Counted from the stretch's first letter, positions 48,950 to 59,351 are shown. The stretch: 64,000 nucleotides of DNA from Qipengyuania sp. S6317L1 (GCF_023015615.1 NZ_JALKAJ010000002.1:186001-250000), one strand, 5' to 3'. Numbers and translations: made by a program. The notes: generated from the letters alone by a model not told the origin.

Positions 48950-51900
48950 TTAGGAGCCGCAATCCTCCTCGTCCCCGCAGCCATCTTCCTCTCCTTGCCA
49001 GAAGTCCTCATTACCAGCCCCGGTCACCGGATCGTCGATGAGGGGATCATCCTCGAAGTTTGAATTTGGCGTCAGGTCAATCAAGCCGCCGAGAAGCGGT
49101 CCTTCCGGGCGAACCTCGGGCGGAGTGAGGCCGTCCTCAATAAGGTCGCGCGTTTCTATCTCGCCAGCATCGGTCGACGGTTCCAAAGGAGGATTGGGTG
49201 TCGGCGTTGGTGTCGGTGTCGGTGTCGGTGTACCCGTCGCACATGATGCCGGATCGGCAATAATGCAGCCATTGATCGTGGAATCGAGCGCCGGATTGCT
49301 GTCGATCAAGGTTTCCGCAATAGTATCGATACCGGTCACTCCGCCAACCACACCGTTGATGACGATGGGTTGATCGGTGGTGCTGAACGACCGGATCAGA
49401 ATCGAGTTCACATCGAACCCGCGCCGATCATCGAAGTCGGTGCCGGGAACGGTGTTCTGGATGAACACGTCGCTGGCGCGGGTCGAAATGCGCAGATCGT
49501 CCGAGCGGATCACACCTTCGGGCCGGTTCACGCCATCACTGTCCGCGAGCCGCAGATCGATATCGGAAAGGCTGAGACCATCAATATCGATCAATGCCTG
49601 ATCGGTTGCTGCGATGAAGTCATTTGCCAGCACATCAATACGGCCAGCAAGGCCGCCATTGGCATCAAGGACGGAAATTCCGCCGTCCGCCGTATCGATG
49701 CGAACAAGGTTTGCAGCGTCAAAGACAACATCGGTATCTGCTATCGCACCTGAGATCGTCGCATTGCCCAATACCTCAATGTCACCATCTGAAGTGAAGG
49801 TGAGAGCGCTGGATTGGCCAAATGTCTGGTCGAAATTGCCGGATCCATCGCCGGCAATCGCGTCGAATTGATCGATCGTGATCAGAGCGTCGAACCCGCT
49901 GCCGGTTGCGAAAGCGGTAAAGCTGAGGCTGCCGCCCGATGTGATATGGCCGAGCTCGCTATTGTCGATCTGGTAAGGCAGGCTGTCGTTCTGCGCCCCG
50001 CCAAGGGCCATATCGCCGAACGTCTGGAACTCGATCGAGAAGGTGCGGCTCTCGCTACCGATGATGCTGTCACTACCAAGCGCAACGTCACCTGACGTCA
50101 CGCTTATCGCCTCGGCCAGAGCGGTACCATTCACCGCATCAAAGAGGCCGCCTGCATCAATATCGAGGAAGGTGCCAGCATCTGCGATACCTTCGATAGT
50201 CACGCTGTCGGCAGCAAAGATCGTAACATTGTTGCCATTAGCATCATTGACGATGACATCGCTGTTCAAGCTTTCGAGCGTTACGTCATTGGTTGCAGTC
50301 GCGAGGCGGCCTTCAAGCGTGCCTTGGGCAGAAACAAGCACATCACCATCGTTCGCAATCGCTTCGATGGCGAGATTGGTGCTCGAACCAACATCAACGC
50401 CTGAACCTTCAGCGATGAGGAGATTATCAATCACAGCATCTGTGACGGAGACTTGACCGCCGTTTGCCAAGAGGTTCGCGTCGGGCGCGGTGAGCGTGCC
50501 AAGGGTAATATCGCCAACCCCGCCAATCGTGACCGGTCCACCACTACCCGATCCGCCCGTTCCCGTCGCAGAACCTGCAACAAGATCGGCGGCATCACCG
50601 GCTGTCAGCGTTGTTCCCTGAATGGATTCCTCGGCTGTCATGGCGACTGTGGAGCCGGCAGTAACTGTCACGAAGTCAATCGAGAACGCAGTCACATCCA
50701 CCAGACCGCCAGCACTCGAATTGCCCAGATCAGCGGCAGCCGCAACATTGATCACGATATCGCCGCCGGTGATGATCGAGTTGAGGCCCGTGGTGATCGA
50801 ACCACCCCCGTCAGCGATGAAATCGCCATCTGCCTCGGCGTGGTCGACGTCGATGTCCCCGGCCGAATCGATGATAATGTCTCCGCCAGACAGCGTGTTC
50901 GCAATCGTGACGCCCAAATCGAATGCGGTGACTTCTACCGTATCAGCTGCATCAATCTCAAATATATCGACCAGCGCGCCTTCGACCGTCACCAATCCAG
51001 AACTTACGATGTCGTCACCAGAGGCCGAGCCGCCGGCAAAAAGCGAAACGTCGCTCGCATCAAGGGAGCCGAAAAGGACGTTGCCGCCATCAAGGTTGAT
51101 GCTTCCGCTCACACTGGAGAAGTCGAGGGTCACATCGCCGCCTGCCGTGAGGAACACATCCGATGGCGAAGACGCATCACCAATGTTGATGTCGCCGTCA
51201 GCCGAAAGGTCGATACTCGCGCCATCCTGATTGAAGAAGCCTGCGATGAAACTGCCGGGTACTTCGTAGAAGCCCGGGCCAGACCCGACCTCATCCACAA
51301 GCGTTAGTTCACCGCCGGTATCAATGCCGCCGACGATGATGGAATCGCCCACCGTGATGCCAATGTCGTTTGAACTGGTAAGAGTCCCGGTGCCCAGCAC
51401 GCTTCCTGCTGCTGCAATCAGGATCTGATTGGCGTCGATGCCTGCATCGCGCAGATCGACATTACCGGTCAGACTTTCAGCAGAGAAAAGGTTCGCCGCA
51501 TCAAGCTGTGTGTCGATACCATTTGTGCCCATCACGATATCGTTGCGGGTCTGGATAAGGATGTCGGTCGCCTCGACCACCGCCTGCTCGATGAAGAGCT
51601 GGATCGTGTCGTTATTGCTATCAAGACCGATCTCGATCACGTTCTGCGCGTCCATATCTCCAAGGCAAACCACGCCTTCAAGACATGGTCCCGTCAGCAG
51701 ACCGTCGTCATCGCTCAAGCTGGAAAAGCCAGCAGATGGCGCATCGCGCACATCGGCCTTGATCGAACCAGCTATAAGCGAGCTATCGAGACCTTCGACC
51801 GCATCACCTTCGAGCACAATCGCTGCGTCATTGGCGTTGAGCGTGCCATCGACGACAAGCGAGGCAATCGGCGTAGCGGGGAGCGAAAGAAGGTTCTCTT

Positions 51901-54900
51901 CGCCACCTGCGATGAGGATCAGATTGGGCCCCTCTGAGAACGGCGATGCCGGATTGATCGAGGTTATAGGATCGTTTGCCGCTGAAAGCGCAGCGCCCGC
52001 CTCAACGATGATGTCATCGCCTGTGTTAACAATGAAGGAATCGCCTGCGGCGGTGATGGAACCGCCCGCGAACAATGCGTTTCCGCCTGCCCTGATATCA
52101 ATACCGGCATAGCTGGTGACGGTCCCGTTGATCGTCGAATTGGAGAGGAAATCGTAAGCGAATACCCCGCCACCGAAATCGATCCGCCCTGCATCAATGA
52201 TAAGTCCAGAGAAATTGCTTGCGCCCAGCGGCCCAATGACGCTCGCATCATTGAGCGTCACACTGCCTTGTGCGGTCAGCACCATTGCCGGCCCTGAACG
52301 AAGGTCGTTGGCTACAATGGCTCCGCCCGCGGTGATCAATTGCTCACCGACCGAGTTAAAAATGGTGCCGTCGCCCGATGTGAACGATCCGCCAAGGTTC
52401 ACGCTCAATCCTTGGCCCACATCCACGGTCGGTGTCGCAGTCGTATTCGCGAGATGCGTTGCATCAAGGTTTCCGCTCGCAGTGAAGCTGGCGCTCTGCG
52501 TGACCACGAATTGCCCGTCGTTTTCCATTTCGATGGCGATGTCACCGGTCACGTCAGCGAAGAACGGACCATCAACCGTGACCGGCCCACTGTCCGATGT
52601 AATCAGGAGTGAACCCGAACTGCTTCCAGGCGCGCCGGTGGCATCAATGGTGAGATTGCCCATTAAGATAAGGCCATCGATTGATGTCGAGGTATCGCTG
52701 ATCGTGACCTGTCCGCCGCCATCGCCAGAAGCGTCAATATTCACGTTGCCCAGATTGATAATGCCGGGGCTGCCTTCGATGACTTCAATCGTTGGCGCGC
52801 CGCCAAAGCCCAGCCCGGCATCGCCATTAGCGCCAATGACCAAGCCCGCGCTGTCGACACCGCCCCGACCACCTTCACCACCAAAACCTGTTGCAACAAG
52901 GTCGACATCGGCGATGTTGATCGTACCACCAACAGCACTGATCAAAGGTGAGCCGCCGATGCCAATCCCGCCATCGCCGCCTGCGCCTGCGGTTTGACCT
53001 TGTGCGTTGTCGCCGCCGTTACCACCAGCGCCGCCTTCGCCAAAGCCCGACAGGTTGAATGGACCCGATCCCTGAAGGATTGTAACCTCGCCGCCCGTCG
53101 CAGCGGTGATTGCCGCGGTTCCGCCCGTGGCATTACCGCCCGCGCCGCCATCACCAGATGCACCGGCACCGAAGTTGGCTTGCCCGTCTCCGCCTGCGCC
53201 ACCGACGCTGTCCGCATCAAGGATAAACGAGGACGCATCGATTGAAATCAAAGCATCGTCTTCGACCGCAAGGCTTGCAGAACCACCAATCGCGCTGCCC
53301 CCGGCGCCGCCACTGCCGCTGGGATCGAGGGACTGTCCTGCTTGCGACCCGAGCCCACCGTCGGCGCCCGTTGCACCCGCTACAATCGCGATAATCGAGT
53401 TGGCCTGAAAATCCGCGTTCGGTCCGGAGACAAGCAATGTGGCATTGCCGCCCGTCGCCCCGCCACCAGCTGCACCGTCAGTGATCGATCCGCCTTCGAC
53501 CAGACCCGGCGCGCCGCCCGAAGCGGTCGCATCAATCGTCAAAGCCTCAAACACAACGAACACATCGTTGATGGTTAGCTGCGCTGTGCCTCCCATGCCA
53601 TCGCCGCCATCGCCGGCAATCGCGCCCTGGCCGCCTGCACCGCCAAACCCTTGCGCAATGACAGAATATTCCTTGGGTGCCGCGTCGTCCTGACTAAGGG
53701 AGATAAGGGCATTGCCACCCATGCCATTTCCGCCGAGGCCGCCATTGCCTTGTGCGATGCCATTGGCAAAACCGATGCTGCTTTCACCGCCCTCGCCGCC
53801 GGTGCCGCTTGCATTCACTGTCAGCGTCTCGAACGTGAGGTTTCCAGCCGTATCATTGAAAAGGGCAATTCCCCCTGTCCCTGACCCGCCAGCACCGCCC
53901 GAAACGTCAGGATTGCCGTTGAAATCGAACCGGCTATCGCCGCCTTCGCCGCCATACGCTTGAGTGGAAACGACAACTGCGGTCGCGTTTACCGTCGCGG
54001 TCCCATCCAGATTGAATGTCGCGCTCCCGCCTTCAGCATCGCCACCAATCCCTCCGATTGACGCACGTCCAAAGCCGCCCTCTCCGCCGGAAGGTCCAAA
54101 GCCCAGGTCGCGGTTGCCCGTCGCCTCGACGGTCAGGGTATTTGTGACGGTCAGATCGCCCGAAATCGCATTGAAAGTGGCGGTTCCTCCGACGGCATTG
54201 CCGCCATTACCGGCGTTTGTCCCGTCTTCAAAACTGCCAAAGGTGCCAAAGCCGCCAACGCCGCTTGCGGTTACATTAAGGTCACCGATACTCGCATTGC
54301 CGCCGTCAAGATTGAATTCTACCTGCCCGCCAATGCCGTCGCCGCCCGGGCCGGTATTTTGCAAGCCGTTGAGAAGATTGACCGTTCCAATGCCGAATTC
54401 GCCCCCCGGCCCGCCTTCACCGATGGATGAAACTGTAATTTCTGCCGCGCTAAGAAAGCCGCCCAGGACATTGAAACGCGTAATCCCGCCAACACCTGTG
54501 CTGCCCATGCCAGCAAAGAAAGTGTCGAGGATCTCACCATCAAAGGCAAAGCTTCCGTCGGTTCCCGCCGAGAGTTCGGCAAAACTGAGTAATCCGTCCG
54601 CCCCTTGGACAGTGATGTCGATAGTGCCGCCTATCCCGTCACCCGCATCACTTCCGCCCGTCCCGGAAATCGCAAAGCCATTTGCATTCAGCGACAGGAA
54701 GTCTCCAAAACTGATCGTTCCATCGTCTGCGAGGACCGTTATGCTACCGCCTCGGCCACCAGACGCTCCGCTAGCACCGATTGGTACGCCAGTACCATCG
54801 GCGCTGATAAAGCTGAAACCTGAAAAGCTGATGCCGCCGGAGTTGCGGGCGGTTATGTCAATGCTTCCCCCTTGGGCCAGATCGCTCGCCACGCCGAACC

Positions 54901-57535
54901 CGGAGAAGGAGTCTCCTGCATCTGCGAAGATTTGGAGGCCATCGGCGAGCAGGAAACCGTTTTCCGCTGTCAGTCGGACATTGCCCGCTTGAAGAAGGGG
55001 GCCGGGCGCACCAGCGCGCGAATCTGCATCGATAGAAAGGCTACCGCCAATGGTGAGGCCTGCGCCTGTATTAAAGCCGGTATCAAGGACGCTTATCGCA
55101 ACGGTGTCGCCAACAGGTGCACCCACTCCGCCTCTTGTGCCGGCATCGATTGTAAAGCTGTTTTGAACGTCAACCAGGGTATCAGAATTGAAGATATTGA
55201 TCGTCGCACCGCCGCGCCCGACCTGCCCTTGGAATGACGCGCCAGCGCCGTCGAACGAATCTGCCGCGTCAGCGGAAACATCAACGTTGACCCTGCCAAA
55301 GAAGTGGGCGCCGCCCGAGATATCCAGATTGAATTGGCCTGCGCTCGCGTCGTTCGATTGCGCGATAGTATCGTCTTGGCCGCCGGTCGCCTCGGCGCTC
55401 GCATTGACGACAAGCGCGCCAACATCCACGCCGCCACTGGCAAGCGTAATCGAGACATTTCCGGCGGTTGAATCGCTGCCTTCGAGGGATCTTTGCGGGA
55501 CCCCTCCCGAAGTGCCGGCATCACGCGCAAAGGAATTGATCGTGAGCGAGCCAGATACGTCGACGAACCCTTGGTCGACCAAGAGCGACACGTTGCCGCC
55601 CTGGGCAGAACCGCTGCGAACCTCGCCCCTTCCGCCATTGGCAGAAGCATCGATCGTGAAATCGCCGCCAACTACGAGGTTGGCGCCATCAAGAACCGAT
55701 ATGGAGATGTCGCCGGCAACCCCGTCAGAACCAATGCCCTGACCGCCGTTGTTGCGGACGTTGTCGATGTCATCGAGCCCTTGGCCGCGCGCATCAAGCG
55801 ACAGATTGCCACCAACCGACAGAGCCCCGCCATCAGGCGCACTTATGCTGCCATCGAATTCAACCGCAAAGTTGACATCGCCACCATTGCTAACCCCATC
55901 GCCTGTCGCGACACTCAACGAACCGGTGACATCAATTATGCCGACCTGATTGATTGTAAGGTTGACTTCATTCCCCGCGATCAGGGTGAGATCAGCTGCA
56001 TCGTCCGAATTGCCAACTTCAACACCCACGCCTGTAAATGCCGGGTTCGTGAAAGCTTGGACATTGATCGTGTCCTCGGCAAAAACGGTCGTGTCCGAGG
56101 TCAGGCTTAGCGATTCAAGCAGGACGTTCCCCGCAGGTCCTCCGTCAATCGTAGTGTTGACGATGTTGCGTGAAATTTGAACGTTATTGCCGCTGAAAGG
56201 AGGGTCTTCAACGTTGACCTCTTCGCGCTCGACCCGGTCGCCGGTCGTCAAGATGATCTCGCCATTGACAATCTGGGCGCTGCTCGCCTCGGAATAGCCG
56301 ATCGTCCCGGCTAGAAGCATGGTCAGCGCATTGTTCTTTGGCACGGCGACGAAATACATTGCCTGCTCGTCGGTCACACCGGTCGATGACGGGCCAGTGG
56401 TAGAACCTGAGTGAACTATCCCTTCTCCATCTTCGGTTCCAACGCCAACTGTTATATCAAAGAGATTATTCTGAATGGTCAAAACAGCTTCTTCAGCCGC
56501 CACGAAGGCAGCGGAGCCGTTGACATTGATGTTCCCGCCCTGCTCAATCCGGGGCGCGACCATGGCGATGTAAGAATCGCTGTTTGTGGCCTGAATAGAA
56601 GCGAGGTTCTCAACCACAATCGCCGATCCAGAATCGCTTACACCCAGGAAATTGATCGCGGACGGGTTTGGAACGACATCATTGGGATCAATGGTGCTCG
56701 TGCTCAAAAGCAGGCTACCGATATTGAAGAAAGCCTCCGAGCCGATAATCAGCCCGCCCTCGCTCGAAAACCAGATATTGCCGCCGACTATCGAGCTGCT
56801 GAAAATGTTGGACTCGATACTTCCGTCGATGCGAACCGGGCTCGCAACGCCGGGCGTGGTGATGCGGTTGAGGACGGTGTATTCGCCGACATCGGCGGAG
56901 AAGAAAAGGCTGTTACCGGCATCAAGGAACGAGACAGCTGCGCCCGTCCCGGCATCGAAGGTCGTCCAATCAATGATCGCCGATGAGCCAAGCAGTTCAA
57001 CCCTGTCTCCCGATGCCGACGGGGTGAAGGCAACTGCGTCTGAATCAAAAGAGGCACTCGCATTCACCGAAATGCCGTTAACGCTCATGGTTGCAAGCGG
57101 CGCCCTGGGAGGGGTTGCCTGAAACGGCGCCGCATTGGTGACGGGAGCAACGGTAGTCGACGGTACTGAGGGAGCCGAATTGACCGACAATGTCACCTGC
57201 TCGGGCGGTGCAACCATTGCGTGATGAGCGTTCGGGACAGTGGCATTACGCGGCAGAGGGCGCGTTGTGACCATGGTCGATGCCGGAGGCGCTGAAGCTC
57301 TGGGGGTAGCGTTTTGAAGACCCTGGTGCCCTCCGCCCAGCGCGCGAAATTCGGGCATCGTCTGCGGCACATCATGCGCATGACCGCGCATTTGCGAGAG
57401 GCCCATGCCGGGCGCGGACTGCGCTAGGGCCGGCGCGCTGCTCGCGGCCAGAACCGTTGCGGCCGCCAAGCCAGAGGCGCTCCGCAGCCAGTTGCCACGC
57501 AGACCATTACGATGAGCCGGTTTGCTCGAAATCAT
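48950..57535 (-). CDS. Giant two-partner secretion exoprotein (TpsA, filamentous-haemagglutinin-type)
   Basis: 2,861 residues. Signal peptide with a long n-region, cut after ALAQ near residue 39, then a Pro/Ala/Thr-rich spacer to about 140. The TPS domain (about 150-290) has VNGISVNASASFDSD, FLDAGNSLFF, VLNRITTPG, RIDGSIES, FFNIGSLLLST, the expected order for recognition by the TpsB pore. A right-handed beta-helix passenger follows. Residues about 1000-1610 are a glycine-rich tandem array (GGAGG, GGEGG) resembling mycobacterial PGRS sequence. Beta-helix repeats resume to about 2,740, then a six-unit Thr-Pro linker and an acidic tail ending EDGCGDEEDCGS with Cys at 2853 and 2859. GGGGGG upstream fixes the start, 22 bases after TpsB. 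Expected at the cell surface as an adhesin. Confidence 0.9.
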   Translation of the reverse strand: MISSKPAHRNGLRGNWLRSASGLAAATVLAASSAPALAQSAPGMGLSQMRGHAHDVPQTMPEFRALGGGHQGLQNATPRASAPPASTMVTTRPLPRNATVPNAHHAMVAPPEQVTLSVNSAPSVPSTTVAPVTNAAPFQATPPRAPLATMSVNGISVNASASFDSDAVAFTPSASGDRVELLGSSAIIDWTTFDAGTGAAVSFLDAGNSLFFSADVGEYTVLNRITTPGVASPVRIDGSIESNIFSSSIVGGNIWFSSEGGLIIGSEAFFNIGSLLLSTSTIDPNDVVPNPSAINFLGVSDSGSAIVVENLASIQATNSDSYIAMVAPRIEQGGNINVNGSAAFVAAEEAVLTIQNNLFDITVGVGTEDGEGIVHSGSTTGPSSTGVTDEQAMYFVAVPKNNALTMLLAGTIGYSEASSAQIVNGEIILTTGDRVEREEVNVEDPPFSGNNVQISRNIVNTTIDGGPAGNVLLESLSLTSDTTVFAEDTINVQAFTNPAFTGVGVEVGNSDDAADLTLIAGNEVNLTINQVGIIDVTGSLSVATGDGVSNGGDVNFAVEFDGSISAPDGGALSVGGNLSLDARGQGLDDIDNVRNNGGQGIGSDGVAGDISISVLDGANLVVGGDFTIDASANGGRGEVRSGSAQGGNVSLLVDQGFVDVSGSLTINSFARDAGTSGGVPQRSLEGSDSTAGNVSITLASGGVDVGALVVNASAEATGGQDDTIAQSNDASAGQFNLDISGGAHFFGRVNVDVSADAADSFDGAGASFQGQVGRGGATINIFNSDTLVDVQNSFTIDAGTRGGVGAPVGDTVAISVLDTGFNTGAGLTIGGSLSIDADSRAGAPGPLLQAGNVRLTAENGFLLADGLQIFADAGDSFSGFGVASDLAQGGSIDITARNSGGISFSGFSFISADGTGVPIGASGASGGRGGSITVLADDGTISFGDFLSLNANGFAISGTGGSDAGDGIGGTIDITVQGADGLLSFAELSAGTDGSFAFDGEILDTFFAGMGSTGVGGITRFNVLGGFLSAAEITVSSIGEGGPGGEFGIGTVNLLNGLQNTGPGGDGIGGQVEFNLDGGNASIGDLNVTASGVGGFGTFGSFEDGTNAGNGGNAVGGTATFNAISGDLTVTNTLTVEATGNRDLGFGPSGGEGGFGRASIGGIGGDAEGGSATFNLDGTATVNATAVVVSTQAYGGEGGDSRFDFNGNPDVSGGAGGSGTGGIALFNDTAGNLTFETLTVNASGTGGEGGESSIGFANGIAQGNGGLGGNGMGGNALISLSQDDAAPKEYSVIAQGFGGAGGQGAIAGDGGDGMGGTAQLTINDVFVVFEALTIDATASGGAPGLVEGGSITDGAAGGGATGGNATLLVSGPNADFQANSIIAIVAGATGADGGLGSQAGQSLDPSGSGGAGGSAIGGSASLAVEDDALISIDASSFILDADSVGGAGGDGQANFGAGASGDGGAGGNATGGTAAITAATGGEVTILQGSGPFNLSGFGEGGAGGNGGDNAQGQTAGAGGDGGIGIGGSPLISAVGGTINIADVDLVATGFGGEGGRGGVDSAGLVIGANGDAGLGFGGAPTIEVIEGSPGIINLGNVNIDASGDGGGQVTISDTSTSIDGLILMGNLTIDATGAPGSSSGSLLITSDSGPVTVDGPFFADVTGDIAIEMENDGQFVVTQSASFTASGNLDATHLANTTATPTVDVGQGLSVNLGGSFTSGDGTIFNSVGEQLITAGGAIVANDLRSGPAMVLTAQGSVTLNDASVIGPLGASNFSGLIIDAGRIDFGGGVFAYDFLSNSTINGTVTSYAGIDIRAGGNALFAGGSITAAGDSFIVNTGDDIIVEAGAALSAANDPITSINPASPFSEGPNLILIAGGEENLLSLPATPIASLVVDGTLNANDAAIVLEGDAVEGLDSSLIAGSIKADVRDAPSAGFSSLSDDDGLLTGPCLEGVVCLGDMDAQNVIEIGLDSNNDTIQLFIEQAVVEATDILIQTRNDIVMGTNGIDTQLDAANLFSAESLTGNVDLRDAGIDANQILIAAAGSVLGTGTLTSSNDIGITVGDSIIVGGIDTGGELTLVDEVGSGPGFYEVPGSFIAGFFNQDGASIDLSADGDINIGDASSPSDVFLTAGGDVTLDFSSVSGSINLDGGNVLFGSLDASDVSLFAGGSASGDDIVSSGLVTVEGALVDIFEIDAADTVEVTAFDLGVTIANTLSGGDIIIDSAGDIDVDHAEADGDFIADGGGSITTGLNSIITGGDIVINVAAAADLGNSSAGGLVDVTAFSIDFVTVTAGSTVAMTAEESIQGTTLTAGDAADLVAGSATGTGGSGSGGPVTIGGVGDITLGTLTAPDANLLANGGQVSVTDAVIDNLLIAEGSGVDVGSSTNLAIEAIANDGDVLVSAQGTLEGRLATATNDVTLESLNSDVIVNDANGNNVTIFAADSVTIEGIADAGTFLDIDAGGLFDAVNGTALAEAISVTSGDVALGSDSIIGSESRTFSIEFQTFGDMALGGAQNDSLPYQIDNSELGHITSGGSLSFTAFATGSGFDALITIDQFDAIAGDGSGNFDQTFGQSSALTFTSDGDIEVLGNATISGAIADTDVVFDAANLVRIDTADGGISVLDANGGLAGRIDVLANDFIAATDQALIDIDGLSLSDIDLRLADSDGVNRPEGVIRSDDLRISTRASDVFIQNTVPGTDFDDRRGFDVNSILIRSFSTTDQPIVINGVVGGVTGIDTIAETLIDSNPALDSTINGCIIADPASCATGTPTPTPTPTPTPNPPLEPSTDAGEIETRDLIEDGLTPPEVRPEGPLLGGLIDLTPNSNFEDDPLIDDPVTGAGNEDFWQGEEDGCGDEEDCGS
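49198..49233 (-). repeat. Six-fold hexanucleotide repeat encoding a Thr-Pro linker in TpsA
   Basis: Plus-strand units GGTGTC, GGCGTT, GGTGTC three times and GGTGTA encode alternating Thr-Pro near residues 2767-2779. Four units are nearly identical, so slipped-strand changes would alter length by whole Thr-Pro pairs without a frameshift. Confidence 0.85.
52700..54500 (-). repeat. Glycine-rich tandem repeat array in TpsA (PGRS-like)
   Basis: Roughly residues 1010-1610 of the exoprotein. Imperfect units of about 50-70 residues alternate a beta-helix pair ending in LTVNASGTGG or similar with a GGAGGxG and GxGxGG loop. Recurrent blocks are GGEGG, GGAGG, GGNATGG, GDGGAGG and GNGGLGG. On the plus strand this gives Pro/Ala-rich, non-functional reading frames. 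Boundaries are approximate. Confidence 0.7.
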
Positions 57536-57557
57536 GATACTTTCCCCCCGCGCCTGA

Positions 57558-59351
57558 TCATTTGAACCAGGGCTGCAATTGCACTGTGAGTGTACCGAGG
57601 ATCCTCACATCGCCTTTGCTTGTTTGAAAATTGGTTTTCTCCAGCGGCACCGCTGCGAACAGATCGAACAACGCCTGCCGCCCGATTGCCATGCGCACAC
57701 CTCCACCAACGGAGGTAATGCTGTCAGATGTGTCGGCCGCATCGTTGAGTTCAACCCGGGCGTAATCAACAAAGGCGAATGGTTGGGCCGCAATGCCCTC
57801 GGGCGTTTCCGGAATGAGTGATCCGGCAAAAGCTTCAAGCTGGAAGCCATACCCCTTGTCACCGATAATCGCACCCGGGTCATAGCCGCGGCCGACCGTG
57901 AAATTGCCGCCCGAATATTGCTCATAGCCAAGCAGGCGAGCGGACGAATGTTGAAAGCGGTTGCGGATGTTGAAACCGACTGCCGGCGTTACCCGATAGG
58001 TCAAACTGGACGCGCCGCGCAGAACGAAACCTGTCGGATCTGCGTCAAGCCGGCTCAGTGGAACGGCGCCCGGCGCTACACACACTGCAAAATTCACACC
58101 GCACGACGGCGATGCTCCAAAAGCATCGATACCATGACGCAATTCAAGCGATGCCGAATAAGCAACTTTCGGCTCGAAAATCGAATATCCGCCCCGGCCG
58201 TTGACGCTGTCCCGATCCATCTTGGAAAAATCGAGGCGGGCAAACGCCACGCGAAGCTTGTCCTGACTGAAGTCAAGATCGGTGAAATCGACACTTTGAT
58301 CGATCAGATCTCCGCCAACCGAAAGGCTGAGATTGCGCTCTTGAGAGCGGATGACGGGATACCGAGCATAGAGCGAGGCGACGAACGTGTCGGTGTCGAA
58401 CACATCGGGTCCACCCGGCACATCAGGTGTCGACCACGCGCGCGTACCGGCAAGACCAAAGGTCAGCCCTTCTGAGCCGAGCTTGAACTCGTGATAGCCC
58501 GAGAGCACGAGCTGCTCGCTAAAATCATGGGTCGAATAGCCGCTGATCATGGTTTCATCGCCAAGGCCCGTGAGACCGTTAAGGCGCAGGCGTGCAAGCC
58601 CGCCGAAACGACCGATTTGGCGGCTGCCGAAATTCTGTACGTTTACATCGATAAGGAGCGGCGTGTGGACCACATCAAATACGCCCACGACGTCACCCGG
58701 ATTGCCGCCCTGCTCCTTGGAGACCGGCTGCAAGGTAAGACGCACATCAAGCCCCGGAATATCGCGCGCCAGCAGCAGGTAACGTTCCGCCTCGTTCGAG
58801 TTGAACACATCCTGAGAAGCCAGCTTGTTGAGGATCGGGCGTAGCGCACCGCTTGACGCGCCAGCATCTCCGCGCACTTGCACGCCCTTCATCCGCGCAA
58901 GCAGCACATCGAACTTCACTCTGCCCTCGCCGATGGTCTGCACCGGAACCTGGACCGCTGCAAGATAGCCTTCGCTGCGCAAAATGGTCGCTGCGCGGTC
59001 GCGGATTTCGCAGATTGTGGCGACAGGGATCTCCTGCCCGACATAGTCCGAATAGCTCGGCGTCAGCAGCGAGGGATCAATCGGGCCCAGACCTGAAAAT
59101 TCAGGCGCGGCAAAAGTGAAAGTGAGATCGGCAAACTGCGGCGCTGCGAGCGGACAAGGCGCACGTTCAATAGCGCCTTCGACCGACACAGGAGCAGAGC
59201 CCTGACGCAATTGATCTTCGATTGTGCGCCGCTCGATTTCCTCGCGGGTTGGGGCAATCTGCCCTTGCGCTGAGACCACTTCGGGAAGCGCGCCAGCCAG
59301 AACCATCGCACCTGTCGCGAGCAGCGTCGACTTTACAAACAAACCCGCCAT
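57558..59351 (-). CDS. TpsB outer-membrane transporter (ShlB/FhaC/HecB family)
   Basis: 597 residues. Signal peptide (about 1-28, ending VVSAQ). A Glu/Arg-rich leader helix then two POTRA domains (about 70-225: LTFTFAAPEFSGLGPIDPSLLTPSYSDYVGQ, ICEIRDRAATILRSEGYLAAVQVP, PILNKLASQDVFNSNEAERYLLLARDIPGLDVRLTLQP). The C-terminal 370 residues form the 16-strand barrel. The conserved loop-6 motif is FTVGRGYDPG (VRGY equivalent), followed by GFQLEAFAG. The C-terminus ends in Trp-Phe-Lys. It exports the TpsA protein encoded 22 bases downstream and is joined to the CHAT gene upstream by TAATG. Confidence 0.92.
   Translation of the reverse strand: MAGLFVKSTLLATGAMVLAGALPEVVSAQGQIAPTREEIERRTIEDQLRQGSAPVSVEGAIERAPCPLAAPQFADLTFTFAAPEFSGLGPIDPSLLTPSYSDYVGQEIPVATICEIRDRAATILRSEGYLAAVQVPVQTIGEGRVKFDVLLARMKGVQVRGDAGASSGALRPILNKLASQDVFNSNEAERYLLLARDIPGLDVRLTLQPVSKEQGGNPGDVVGVFDVVHTPLLIDVNVQNFGSRQIGRFGGLARLRLNGLTGLGDETMISGYSTHDFSEQLVLSGYHEFKLGSEGLTFGLAGTRAWSTPDVPGGPDVFDTDTFVASLYARYPVIRSQERNLSLSVGGDLIDQSVDFTDLDFSQDKLRVAFARLDFSKMDRDSVNGRGGYSIFEPKVAYSASLELRHGIDAFGASPSCGVNFAVCVAPGAVPLSRLDADPTGFVLRGASSLTYRVTPAVGFNIRNRFQHSSARLLGYEQYSGGNFTVGRGYDPGAIIGDKGYGFQLEAFAGSLIPETPEGIAAQPFAFVDYARVELNDAADTSDSITSVGGGVRMAIGRQALFDLFAAVPLEKTNFQTSKGDVRILGTLTVQLQPWFK

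Noticed and set aside
52700..54500. CRISPR-like regular spacing of similar short DNA blocks
   Set aside because: The blocks are degenerate, in frame and encode glycine loops; there are no identical repeats with unique spacers and no cas genes.
53964..54992. 342-codon proline-rich frame on the plus strand
   Set aside because: It is the complement of the glycine-rich TpsA array (Gly codons read as Pro/Ala), not an independent gene.
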